This document shows positions 15,484 to 23,338 of a stretch of DNA of 32,384 nt, in pieces. The notes beneath the pieces are model-generated. The model was not told the DNA's origin, searched no databases, and saw only the letters and a program-made list of their open reading frames with translations. This DNA comes from Gammaproteobacteria bacterium (GTDB taxonomy: Bacteria; Pseudomonadota; Gammaproteobacteria; DSM-16500). The stretch is from the NCBI GenBank assembly GCA_031291255.1, contig JARLJN010000128.1:1-32384 (forward strand), read 5' to 3'. How positions within the stretch are numbered: the stretch's first letter is position 1; each line of letters begins with the position of its first letter. Both the position numbers and the translations under genes were made by a program.

Positions 15484-17475
15484 ATGCCCATCAGCGGATC
15501 CAACCCAGAATACAGAGAAAAATTGCTCTCAAATGATGTTAATACTTCCGATTCAACTGATGAACATAAAGAGCAGCCCCCTGTCGCAGTTTCTGTTTTA
15601 TCCCAAGCTATAGCTGAATCCCATCCATCAAATACGGCCACATCCAATGGTAAAAGCGCTCTTTATTACACGGTATTAGGCAGTGCTTACTGGAGTTTAG
15701 TAGGCGAACTACTATTTGCTTGGTTTACTCGAAAGTATGTTGCTATGGGCATCACAGACACATTCAATGCTATCGGAATAGAGATGCCAGAATTGCCGGA
15801 AGGGTACGGTGATAATTTATCATTAGCACATCCTTCCATAGAGCTTGTCAGTGACCTGCTCACCTTGGCGGATTTGGTTGCTAATCTCACTGGTTTTGAT
15901 CCTAAAGGTGAGGCTGCGCAGTTTGAAGCAAATCTACCTGATGGTTTGTCAGCTGGCATGAAGCACTATTTGTCTCGCGTATACAGAGAGTTTGGAACAG
16001 TTGGTATTACAACATTACTCATGACAATTAATTTTATTGCTGGCGCATGGGCAGATGTAGAGCCTCTTTATAATGCATTAGATAACGCAATGGGCTCTTG
16101 GAAATGGGGACCTATTTCCATGGTGATGTATGGCGGCGTCAGCTATTATATTTTCTTCAGTGCGCAAGATGTGCTTAATTCTATAAATTTCTTACTTAAT
16201 AAAGAAACGCCAACTCCTACATTACCACAACAATATTTATGGGAAAGAATAAAAGACCGCGGCGAAATTGCTATGCCATTGCAAGTCTTTATTGAAGGGC
16301 ATACTCAAAATGTAAATAGAATGTTTGCCTTTGCATTCTTGCTTGGAAGATCAGCTCAGCAATTCGGTTTTTCATCAGTCGGTGTTTTGGTTGCTCAAAT
16401 GTTAGGGGGCGCAAGCGGACTTGGTGTGTCTTTATTAACGCGATATCCAAGAGCTTACCAAAAATATTATGGAACTAATGCAAATCGTTTAGACCTGATC
16501 ACTAGAGAACAGCAGTTAAGCGTAAAAGAGTTATTAGCAAGCAACAAAAAATCTCTATTAACAAGAGTGTGGAACTCATTAAAAACCTTAGTCAAAAATC
16601 CTCCGATAGCAGGTTTGGCACAAGCAGCATCACCTGCTTATTTTGCAGGAAGCCGAGTCGCTGCATTAGTTGCAGGTATGACAGCAGTTGAAGCTTGGCT
16701 GCCTATTGCCGTAGGCCTAGGGGCTGGAGCGATAGGGTATTTACCTTACAAATATGCAAATGATAATCGCGAACTGAATGAGTTCATCATGAAGCAGCCT
16801 AAATACCGATATGAAATTGAAAAACGCATAGTGACAGCACAAGTTGAAGCGCTTAAAACGGCTACTAAAGCTCATAGCAATGCCGATGAGTCGAATCCCA
16901 CTAAAGCTGCTGAGCAAGTTAAAACACTTGCGACGCATTTATTGAGTAGTGCAAGAAAACTCAACGTAACTTGGGATGAGCTGCATGCTACTCCTGAAGT
17001 GCGAATTAATATTGAAGGGTCTGCAAACACAGTAGCAACATCTTTATTAGCTTCTGATGATGCTAGCGACAGTAAGGAATGGATAGATGAACAAATTGAG
17101 TTAGCTAAAAACAGTATCAAAGATATAAATAAAGAACTGAACCTGGATGAAGAAAAATTCGACACAGTTAGCGAACCGGCTCCAGTCATTACAACACCAG
17201 GAAGCATAATCGCAACAAGCAGTAACTTCGGCAGTCAGTTGGCGCGCGTGTTTACTGGGATATCATCAAACCTAGGCGTGTTAAAAGGCAAAATGGATAC
17301 CACTGATATTGTTGCTGCAAGCGCAAGCTTTCAAACAGCAACCGCAGTCAATAACTTTGATTACATGCAGCCAAAAAGCAAAACAACTATCAGTCAGTAT
17401 GGAATTTTTCAAAGAAAACCTGTCAAGAAAGAGCTGCCGGCAGAAGATGTTACTCAAGATCACAGCCTAGTGTAG
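15484..17475 (+). CDS. Large multi-pass membrane protein of unknown function
   Basis: A 663-residue protein that I do not recognise. The first 55 residues are Ser/Thr/Glu-rich and probably disordered. Hydrophobic helices follow at roughly 60-85, 165-190, 215-235, 280-325 (re-entrant or two helices) and 385-420 (GSRVAALVAGM...GLGAGAIGYLPY), i.e. about six or seven. The C-terminal 240 residues are soluble, Ala/Lys/Glu-rich and helical, ending in an acidic-basic tail (KKELPAEDVTQDHSLV). There is no cleavable signal peptide. GAGG lies 8 nt before the ATG. It converges on the mitochondrial-carrier-like gene. Its size, disordered N-terminus and charged tail resemble membrane-inserted type IV effectors, but that is inference. 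Confidence 0.65.
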   Translation: MPISGSNPEYREKLLSNDVNTSDSTDEHKEQPPVAVSVLSQAIAESHPSNTATSNGKSALYYTVLGSAYWSLVGELLFAWFTRKYVAMGITDTFNAIGIEMPELPEGYGDNLSLAHPSIELVSDLLTLADLVANLTGFDPKGEAAQFEANLPDGLSAGMKHYLSRVYREFGTVGITTLLMTINFIAGAWADVEPLYNALDNAMGSWKWGPISMVMYGGVSYYIFFSAQDVLNSINFLLNKETPTPTLPQQYLWERIKDRGEIAMPLQVFIEGHTQNVNRMFAFAFLLGRSAQQFGFSSVGVLVAQMLGGASGLGVSLLTRYPRAYQKYYGTNANRLDLITREQQLSVKELLASNKKSLLTRVWNSLKTLVKNPPIAGLAQAASPAYFAGSRVAALVAGMTAVEAWLPIAVGLGAGAIGYLPYKYANDNRELNEFIMKQPKYRYEIEKRIVTAQVEALKTATKAHSNADESNPTKAAEQVKTLATHLLSSARKLNVTWDELHATPEVRINIEGSANTVATSLLASDDASDSKEWIDEQIELAKNSIKDINKELNLDEEKFDTVSEPAPVITTPGSIIATSSNFGSQLARVFTGISSNLGVLKGKMDTTDIVAASASFQTATAVNNFDYMQPKSKTTISQYGIFQRKPVKKELPAEDVTQDHSLV

Positions 17476-17479
17476 GTGT

Positions 17480-17542
17480 AGGGGTCAGGCCTGACAAATA
17501 GACTTATGTTTTGAATATATCAGTTTGTCAGGCCTGACCCCT
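17480..17542. repeat. Perfect 19-bp inverted repeat, GGGGTCA head
   Basis: The left arm AGGGGTCAGGCCTGACAAA (17480-17498) pairs perfectly with 17524-17542 across a 25-nt loop, and each arm contains the small palindrome TCAGGCCTGA. It lies 4 bp after the stop of the membrane protein gene and 15 bp before the stop of the convergent carrier gene, a likely shared terminator position. Confidence 0.93.
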
Positions 17543-17557
17543 TACTACTTACTAAAA

Positions 17558-18724
17558 TTATGGGCCAGCAAATGATATTGCTACGACTTTTATTTCGTCA
17601 ATGTCTGCTTGGCTTAATTTTTTTGGTTTAAAAAGTCCATGCGACGTTTTTGCAAAACTAGTAGGAGATTTCATAGCTTGTTGCGACTGATCTGAATTTT
17701 CTTTTATTTTTGGCAAAGCCGCTTTGGCAAAATAATCAAATAAAGTCATAAAAACCGCCTGCTTAAATCCTAACGTACAAAGCTTGATTCCTGCACCTTT
17801 ATAAAAAGCAGTGATTCCTTCTTTTGCATAAATTTCTTTAGCTAAAGGAATAAGCTGACTTGATGTGCTCATAGCTTGCTGACGCGTTTTCGTTAAATCA
17901 ACGGGTGCTGGAACTAAAATACCTGCAATAGAGCCTGCATAATTTGCAACAAAGGATTGAGTCGATGTTAACTGACCTTCTTGCCAACCCAATAATGTTT
18001 GTAGTGGTTTCCAAGTATAGACATTATCTTTTATCGCAACGGGTACAGCAAAGAGTGAAAACGATCCCGGTATATTTCGACATAGCGTAGCAGATAAGCC
18101 TTTTTTATATAATTGTTCATCACGTATGATGCTTGCAACACTGCCTAGACCACCTAACACGCCTCTCTGTTGATAATTCGTTAAGATGCTTTTTTTCAAA
18201 ACTTCATCTGTCTGAAATTTAATTTTTAATCCATCAAGACAAGTAAATAAAAGCGCCTCTATGCCTCCCATGGCTGAGCCTGCCAATGCATTGGATAACC
18301 ATGGGGTAGAAGTCACATGATCATTCATCAATGATTGTAAAGGCTTCTGTCCTACGAATTTAAGATTTCTCTGACCAATCTTGTATAAAGTTCCAAAACC
18401 TAAGCCGCTATACAAAGAACCCATCGCAGGTGAAAAACCTTTGCCTGCTGCATTTCGTAAAAAAACTTTTTTAATATCAAAGATAGTATTGTTATCCGCA
18501 AAAATTTTTCCTTTATGATTTTGTGCTCGTTTAGCAGTCGTATCTAACCAATGCAGACTAGCCGTTTCAATCACAGCAGCTTTCGTTGAAGGAATAATTA
18601 ATTTTGCTGCAGCTGCAGTTAAACCTACTGTGACTTCCCAAGGTGATAATGTTGGTGATGGAGTAGAGTTAGTGTTCTGTTTTTCTGTTTTAGATGGCTC
18701 AGTAAATGTATTCGGTGTTGGCAT
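17558..18724 (-). CDS. Mitochondrial carrier (SLC25)-like protein
   Basis: A 388-residue protein with the threefold layout of mitochondrial carriers. The third repeat keeps the signature PVDLTKTRQQ (residues 274-283, Px[D/E]xx[K/R]x[R/Q]), followed by EGITAFYKGAGIKLCTLGFK (302-321). The second has FTCLDGLKIKFQ and LYKKGLSATLCRNIPGS, and the first HWLDTTAKRAQ and LYSGLGFGTLYKIGQR. Repeats one and two have lost the signature Pro. SLC25 carriers are eukaryotic; Legionella LncP is a known bacterial one, delivered to host mitochondria. About 30 Pro/Thr/Ser-rich residues precede the fold and a 50-residue tail follows. AGGAG lies 6 nt before the ATG. A host-delivered solute carrier is the likely role. 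Confidence 0.8.
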   Translation of the reverse strand: MPTPNTFTEPSKTEKQNTNSTPSPTLSPWEVTVGLTAAAAKLIIPSTKAAVIETASLHWLDTTAKRAQNHKGKIFADNNTIFDIKKVFLRNAAGKGFSPAMGSLYSGLGFGTLYKIGQRNLKFVGQKPLQSLMNDHVTSTPWLSNALAGSAMGGIEALLFTCLDGLKIKFQTDEVLKKSILTNYQQRGVLGGLGSVASIIRDEQLYKKGLSATLCRNIPGSFSLFAVPVAIKDNVYTWKPLQTLLGWQEGQLTSTQSFVANYAGSIAGILVPAPVDLTKTRQQAMSTSSQLIPLAKEIYAKEGITAFYKGAGIKLCTLGFKQAVFMTLFDYFAKAALPKIKENSDQSQQAMKSPTSFAKTSHGLFKPKKLSQADIDEIKVVAISFAGP

Positions 18725-18929
18725 TGTTAGCTCCTATTATTAAACATCTAAAAAAAATAAACTATCTTAAGTCCGCATGCTTGATTTGACAAATGTGGGG
18801 GAGTGTATCAAGCGTTGCATCATAAATGAAGTTGTAATTGATGCGATTTTATTAAATTTATAATACAGTTTGCTATAGAGCATCTACAGGAATAGATAAA
18901 TGCTAACCGATAAAAAAACGTGTTTGGTT

Positions 18930-20144
18930 TCACTCTTTAAATCGTAATTCTTTTAAAATGCAAGTACCATCTGCGATAACATTTATATTATGTTTTTCAC
19001 ATTGTTGAATAGCCGCAGCACTTTCTGCACCGGGCTGCATCCAAATATTTTGAATACCTTTTTGAATAGCTTGATCAACGATTGATTCCGTTACGCTAGG
19101 CTGTGTGACTATGGATATACTTTTTACGTTACTGGGTAACTGATCTATTTGAGCGATACAGGGGATACCTTCAATTATTTTTTCATTCGGATTGACCGGA
19201 TAAACTTTTTTATTTTGTTGAAGATAACAACGCAATACTTTATTTCCAAATTTATTTCTATTGCTAGATGCGCCCACAACAGCATAAGCTTTAGACGTGA
19301 AAAATTGCAGAATTTTAGGTGAAAGCCAATTAAAATTTAAACCTTCATCATCACTCACAACGTCTTTCATCCAAGGCAAATGATGATATTCTCCTTTTTT
19401 TTGCAATGCAAAGTATGGATATTTTATCACGTTAAAATAAGGTGAATAATCAAAATCACTAGGCGTATAAAGACGATTGTTTCGTTGTATGAAAGCGATT
19501 TCGTTTTCATAACCTTCTTCTATCAAAGGTAGAATAGGGTAGTTCACTGACTGAAAAGAATCTGCAATCATGGAAGAACAAATATCTTTTGTGGGTTGAA
19601 GTGCATTATGTTCAAACAAAGATGAGCGCCATCTTTTTGGAAACAATCCCCAAGGAAATAAGAAGCGCGCAAGATCAAATATATGTCTAACATCATACTG
19701 GCTGCCTAGTCTTCTTATTGCAAAGCTCACAATAGCATGTGCATCTTCTGTGGTTAATTGCTGAGGGCGCAAAATACGAGTAGTATAACCTTGATACTTA
19801 GTTATCTCTGTTAATATCGTACCTACACCTAAATTGCTTTCAATGACTAATTGTGCATCTGGATTACCCGTATAAAATTTCTTTGCAGTGTCTTGTGATT
19901 TTGAATCTTCAATATCATTTAGACGGCCAACATATAAAGCAGCATGTGTCCAAGGACTCAGCGTAACATGTCGAATGATGTTGCCAATTTTATTTTTTCC
20001 CTGCATTAATATGACATCGCCAATCTGAATGTCAGCAGACATTTTATCGAAGTCACAATAATAATCTTTTTGATCATTAGGTTCGGTTTTAACTAACCAT
20101 GCACCGAACTTAGAAATGATCCAATCTACAAAAGAAGCACTCAT
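18930..20144 (-). CDS. YiiX-like (NlpC/P60-related) + CoA-binding domain fusion
   Basis: A 404-residue two-domain protein. The N-terminal half is a permuted papain-like NlpC/P60 domain of the YiiX/YaeF type: GDVILMQGK (residues 42-50), SPWTHAALYVG with the catalytic His (about 67), VIESNLG, and ICSSMIADSF with the catalytic Cys (about 189). The C-terminal 120 residues are a YccU-type CoA-binding Rossmann domain: AYAVVGASSNRNKFGNKV, KVYPVNPNEK, GIQNIWMQPGAES and NVIADGTCI. I know of no standard protein combining the two, and the reading frame is unbroken. I chose the ATG at 20144 because GAGG lies upstream; it starts 11 bp after the thiolase stop, so the two are probably cotranscribed. Confidence 0.83.
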   Translation of the reverse strand: MSASFVDWIISKFGAWLVKTEPNDQKDYYCDFDKMSADIQIGDVILMQGKNKIGNIIRHVTLSPWTHAALYVGRLNDIEDSKSQDTAKKFYTGNPDAQLVIESNLGVGTILTEITKYQGYTTRILRPQQLTTEDAHAIVSFAIRRLGSQYDVRHIFDLARFLFPWGLFPKRWRSSLFEHNALQPTKDICSSMIADSFQSVNYPILPLIEEGYENEIAFIQRNNRLYTPSDFDYSPYFNVIKYPYFALQKKGEYHHLPWMKDVVSDDEGLNFNWLSPKILQFFTSKAYAVVGASSNRNKFGNKVLRCYLQQNKKVYPVNPNEKIIEGIPCIAQIDQLPSNVKSISIVTQPSVTESIVDQAIQKGIQNIWMQPGAESAAAIQQCEKHNINVIADGTCILKELRFKE

Positions 20145-20155
20145 CAATACTATCC

Positions 20156-21433
20156 TCAGATACTTTCTATAATTGCTGCAACACCCATACCTCCTGCCGT
20201 GCATATCGAAATTAAGCCACGTTTTCCAGCGCTTTCTTTGCTAAGCATTTTGGCAAGTGAGGCAACTATACGGCCACCCGTTGCAGCAAAAGGATGTCCT
20301 AACGCAAGACTACCGCCTTTTATATTCATTTTATTTCTATCAATCGGTCCTAATGCTTGTTCACGCTGCAAAAATTTTTTGGCATATGCATCACTTTCCC
20401 ATGCTTTTAACGTACAAAGAACTTGTCCAGCAAAGGCTTCGTGAATTTCGTAATAATCAAAATCTTGTAACGTTAAATTATGTCTTTGTAATAAACGACT
20501 GACAGCAATAGTGGGAGCCATAAGAAGACCATCTCCACCTACATAATCGATAGCAGCAACTTCGGCATCAACAAATCTTGCTAAGGGTTTTAATGATTCT
20601 TGCTGACATGAAATTTCATTCGCTAACAAAACAGCTGAAGCACCATCAGTTAAAGGTGAGCTATTTCCTGCAGTTAATGTTCCAAGAGCTGTAGTATCAA
20701 AAACAGTTTTGAGTTTAGCGAGTTTATCCAGTGTGGTATCAGCACGTACTATTCCATCTTTAGAAATATCGTGAGTTGTTGTGATGAGATCATTGTAAAA
20801 ACCTTCCTCATAAGCTTTGGCTGCATTTTGATGGCTAATCAATGCTAATTCATCTTGCTCAGCGCGTGAGATATTCCATTCTTTTACCATTTTTTCGCAG
20901 TGTTCACCCATAGATAAACCAGTGCGTGGTTCTCTGACTTCAGGGGCTGCTGGTTTAAAATCGTGAAGCCTGAGCTGCAATAAAGTTTTTAATTTTTCTC
21001 CAAACGTTTTTGTATTTCTAAGTTGAAGTATGATTTTTCGTAAATGATCAGATAGCAATAAAGGTAAATCAGAATTTGTATCCACACCGCCTGCAATTCC
21101 CCATTCAATTTGTCCCACAGTAATTTTATTTGAGATGAAAATAGAGGCCTCTAGTCCTGTGCCGCAAGCTCGCTGTATAAAACAAGCGGGTGTGTAAGGT
21201 GAAAGCCCTGACCCTAGCGTAGATTCTCTTGCAAGCCCCCATTTCAATGAGCTATTGATAACAGCTCCTAATGCAACATCGCCTAATATTTTATTTTGCA
21301 GATGAAATTTTTCGACCAATGCTTTCATAGCATCAGTCATCAAATCTTGTGTTGTATCATCTTTAAAACCCGTGAATGATTTTTGAAATGGAGTGCGTTG
21401 TCCGCCTATGATATATACGAGATTATTTTTCAT
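20156..21433 (-). CDS. Thiolase (acetyl-CoA C-acyltransferase, FadI-like)
   Basis: A 425-residue thiolase, full length, catalysing the last step of fatty-acid beta-oxidation (3-ketoacyl-CoA + CoA to acyl-CoA + acetyl-CoA) or the reverse condensation. The active-site residues are all present: Cys90 in QRACGTGLEA, the EIHEAFAGQ motif (His331), GGSLALGHPFAATGGR (His380) and CTAGGMG (Cys411). The long insert around residues 120-170 with REPRTGLSMGEHCE resembles the FadI/trifunctional beta-subunit group. AAGG lies 7 nt before the ATG. No hydratase/dehydrogenase partner is next to it; instead it is followed by the YiiX/CoA-binding fusion. Confidence 0.92.
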   Translation of the reverse strand: MKNNLVYIIGGQRTPFQKSFTGFKDDTTQDLMTDAMKALVEKFHLQNKILGDVALGAVINSSLKWGLARESTLGSGLSPYTPACFIQRACGTGLEASIFISNKITVGQIEWGIAGGVDTNSDLPLLLSDHLRKIILQLRNTKTFGEKLKTLLQLRLHDFKPAAPEVREPRTGLSMGEHCEKMVKEWNISRAEQDELALISHQNAAKAYEEGFYNDLITTTHDISKDGIVRADTTLDKLAKLKTVFDTTALGTLTAGNSSPLTDGASAVLLANEISCQQESLKPLARFVDAEVAAIDYVGGDGLLMAPTIAVSRLLQRHNLTLQDFDYYEIHEAFAGQVLCTLKAWESDAYAKKFLQREQALGPIDRNKMNIKGGSLALGHPFAATGGRIVASLAKMLSKESAGKRGLISICTAGGMGVAAIIESI

Positions 21434-21622
21434 AAATAGCCCTTAAAATAGTTGTTTTACCTTGCACAAATCTTCCATGTGAACTATTCATAATCAGTTT
21501 TTGTAAACTGCAATTGGAAAAATAATATAACATATTTTTTGCAAAATGATGAATGAGTTGAAAAGTGCGTTATGAATTGTAAAATGCAGCATATCTTTAA
21601 TTATTCCAGGGAAAAATAATAA

Positions 21623-22525
21623 ATGAAATCACGTGAACAAATAACGACTGATTCTACCAGCTCTGTCAGTTCTTCAACTTCATTTGATCCCACTAAAACT
21701 GCATTGCCTGTACTAGCTATCAAACATGCTACTTCACAAGCGAGTTATTGGCTTAGCAAAGGGCATGGAAAACGCGTAACCCCTTTATCACGCGGCACGC
21801 ATGCTTTGCTTTTTGTTAATGAGAAAGAGATTGATGCCGTAGGAGTAAGATCTGATGCCGATAAAGTTCAATCTGTGGGTATACGCGCTAGGTGGATAAA
21901 CAAGGTTTATCAAAGTTATATAAAAACGAAAGGCTGCAAGCAAATTATCATTTTGGGCAGCGGCTTTGATATACGATCCTACAAAAAAAATCAAGAAAAT
22001 CAGACAGGAAAAAAACATGCAGCGATGTATGCACAAGTTAAATTTTTTGAAATTGATAGTGACAAAATTTTAGATTACAAAGAAAAAATTTTTTCTGAAA
22101 GTCATCAAGATAAAAATGCAACTTATATTAGAGCTGATTATACGCAAAAAGATTTTATTGAGAAATTAGCCAAAGCGGGTGTTGATTTTAAAGCGCCCAC
22201 TCTTTTTATTTGGGAAGGTAATATTTATTATCTTGATAAATTAAAAATATCTGAATTAATGGAAAGACTTAAAACATCTTTTCATGATTTTGCGCTTACC
22301 TTTGATTATTTTACGCAAACTTTTCTTGAAGAAACTAAAGCAAAATTACCCAAGATGCCTTGGAATCCAGACACAGGCATTAATAATATTCAAGAGTTTG
22401 CAGACAACTTTGGTTTGCAATTAATCGAGAGCGGAAGAATTGCTGATCTCGCTGTGGAATATGAAGTAGACGAAAAGCCTATATATGGTGCTGCACATTA
22501 TGTTTGTACGCTATCAAAAAAGTAG
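21623..22525 (+). CDS. SAM-dependent methyltransferase, leucine carboxyl methyltransferase family
   Basis: A 300-residue class I methyltransferase of the LCMT/PPM family (Pfam-type LCM). Seen: SVGIRARWINKVYQSYI at 85-101, the SAM motif I as IIILGSGFDIRSY at 108-120, FFEIDSDKI at 141-149 (motif II acidic residue), YIRADYTQKDF (168-178) and FIWEGNIYYL at 195-204. These are the family hallmarks. In eukaryotes LCMT1 methylates the C-terminal Leu of PP2A; bacterial members act on small molecules or are uncharacterised. The first 25 residues (DSTSSVSSSTSF) are Ser/Thr-rich and lie outside the fold. AGGGA lies about 10 nt before the ATG. Confidence 0.87.
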   Translation: MKSREQITTDSTSSVSSSTSFDPTKTALPVLAIKHATSQASYWLSKGHGKRVTPLSRGTHALLFVNEKEIDAVGVRSDADKVQSVGIRARWINKVYQSYIKTKGCKQIIILGSGFDIRSYKKNQENQTGKKHAAMYAQVKFFEIDSDKILDYKEKIFSESHQDKNATYIRADYTQKDFIEKLAKAGVDFKAPTLFIWEGNIYYLDKLKISELMERLKTSFHDFALTFDYFTQTFLEETKAKLPKMPWNPDTGINNIQEFADNFGLQLIESGRIADLAVEYEVDEKPIYGAAHYVCTLSKK

Positions 22526-22560
22526 TCATAGCCTATCACCATCACTATGAGGCATAAATA

Positions 22561-22621
22561 CTCGTTTTATAACTCATAAAAACAGTATAATTTGAGCTAT
22601 AAAACGAGAGGTTATAACTCA
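22561..22621. promoter_or_regulatory. Inverted plus direct repeats of a TTATARCTCA motif
   Basis: CTCGTTTTATAACTCA (22561-22576) and TGAGCTATAAAACGAG (22593-22608) form a 16-bp inverted repeat with one G.U position. A third copy, TTATAACTCA, stands at 22612-22621. Three half-sites of one 10-bp motif in 61 bp look like an operator, although no regulator gene is adjacent. It could also be a terminator for the methyltransferase gene. Confidence 0.45.
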
Positions 22622-22662
22622 TGAGATAGAATTGGCAGCTATCCGATTATCTCCAGTTGAAG

Positions 22663-23091
22663 TTAATGCGTATATGTTGTTCGTGTAAAGGGTAATCGAC
22701 TCTCAGCCCAAAGACCAAACTCATAGCCGCGTAATTTTCCAAAGTGACAGAGTGTTGTTCTAAACATCCCAACAGGTGTAAGGTCTTGCGCTAGGCTTAC
22801 AGCTGAATAAGTTATATTTCCCATTAATTCTGCACGTTCAGGAGAAATTTTAAAATGATCTGCAGCATGCAGCGTGAGTGTTCTTGCTGCTGTTGCATAT
22901 GAAAATCCGTATATCATTTCAAAAACACTATTCAATACAATTATACTCATATCAATTTGGTATGAAGTGCAATGTTTGCTAGTCAATAAATCTTTGCACA
23001 ATGAAGCAGAAAAATTATAAATTGAACCAAATAAAAAATTGTCACTTATGTCTTTCATGAATAAGTTGCGTATGATGAAGTGAGTGTTCAT
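22663..23091 (-). CDS. Hypothetical protein
   Basis: A 142-residue protein that I do not recognise. It has three Cys in its first half (CKDLLTSKHC near 32-41), a moderately hydrophobic helical middle (IIVLNSVFEMIYGFSYATAARTL is split between about 50 and 72) and a C-terminus ending in FTRTTYTH. There is no clear signal peptide or motif. GAGG lies 11 nt before the ATG at 23091; an internal ATG at 23058 has no Shine-Dalgarno sequence. The gene stands alone on the minus strand between plus-strand genes. Confidence 0.5.
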   Translation of the reverse strand: MNTHFIIRNLFMKDISDNFLFGSIYNFSASLCKDLLTSKHCTSYQIDMSIIVLNSVFEMIYGFSYATAARTLTLHAADHFKISPERAELMGNITYSAVSLAQDLTPVGMFRTTLCHFGKLRGYEFGLWAESRLPFTRTTYTH

Positions 23092-23183
23092 GGCTTGCTA
23101 GCCTCTTTTAAAATATTTGTTTTGGTAAAAAATGTTTTTCACGTTTAAACTAGTTATTCAAGATTCATGATATGGGAGTTGCT

Positions 23184-23318
23184 ATGATGTTGAAAACTAT
23201 GTTAGTGAGCTTTATTTTATCGTCTACTTGCATGTTGTGTAGTTGTAATACGACTCAAGGGTTGAGTCAAGATTTTAATCAATTCAGTGACTCAATTCAT
23301 AGAACCGTAAATTCATAA
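23184..23318 (+). CDS. Entericidin-like small lipoprotein
   Basis: A 44-residue lipoprotein. MMLKTMLVSFILSSTCMLCS forms a signal peptide ending in a lipobox-like LCS|C, and the mature part begins CNTTQGLSQDFNQFSDSIHR. This matches the entericidin A/B pattern (CNTT.G.G.D....G..I). Entericidins are outer-membrane-anchored, implicated in membrane stability and stress-induced lysis. GGGAG lies 5 nt before the ATG pair at 23184, which decides the start. It ends 20 bp before the next gene on the same strand. Confidence 0.75.
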   Translation: MMLKTMLVSFILSSTCMLCSCNTTQGLSQDFNQFSDSIHRTVNS

Positions 23319-23338
23319 TATTAAGGATGATGACTACC

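Noticed and set aside
22620..22688. Fragment of a second Old Yellow Enzyme gene (IRLSP match)
   Set aside because: The match to the reductase is only five residues, and the rest of the fragment does not align.
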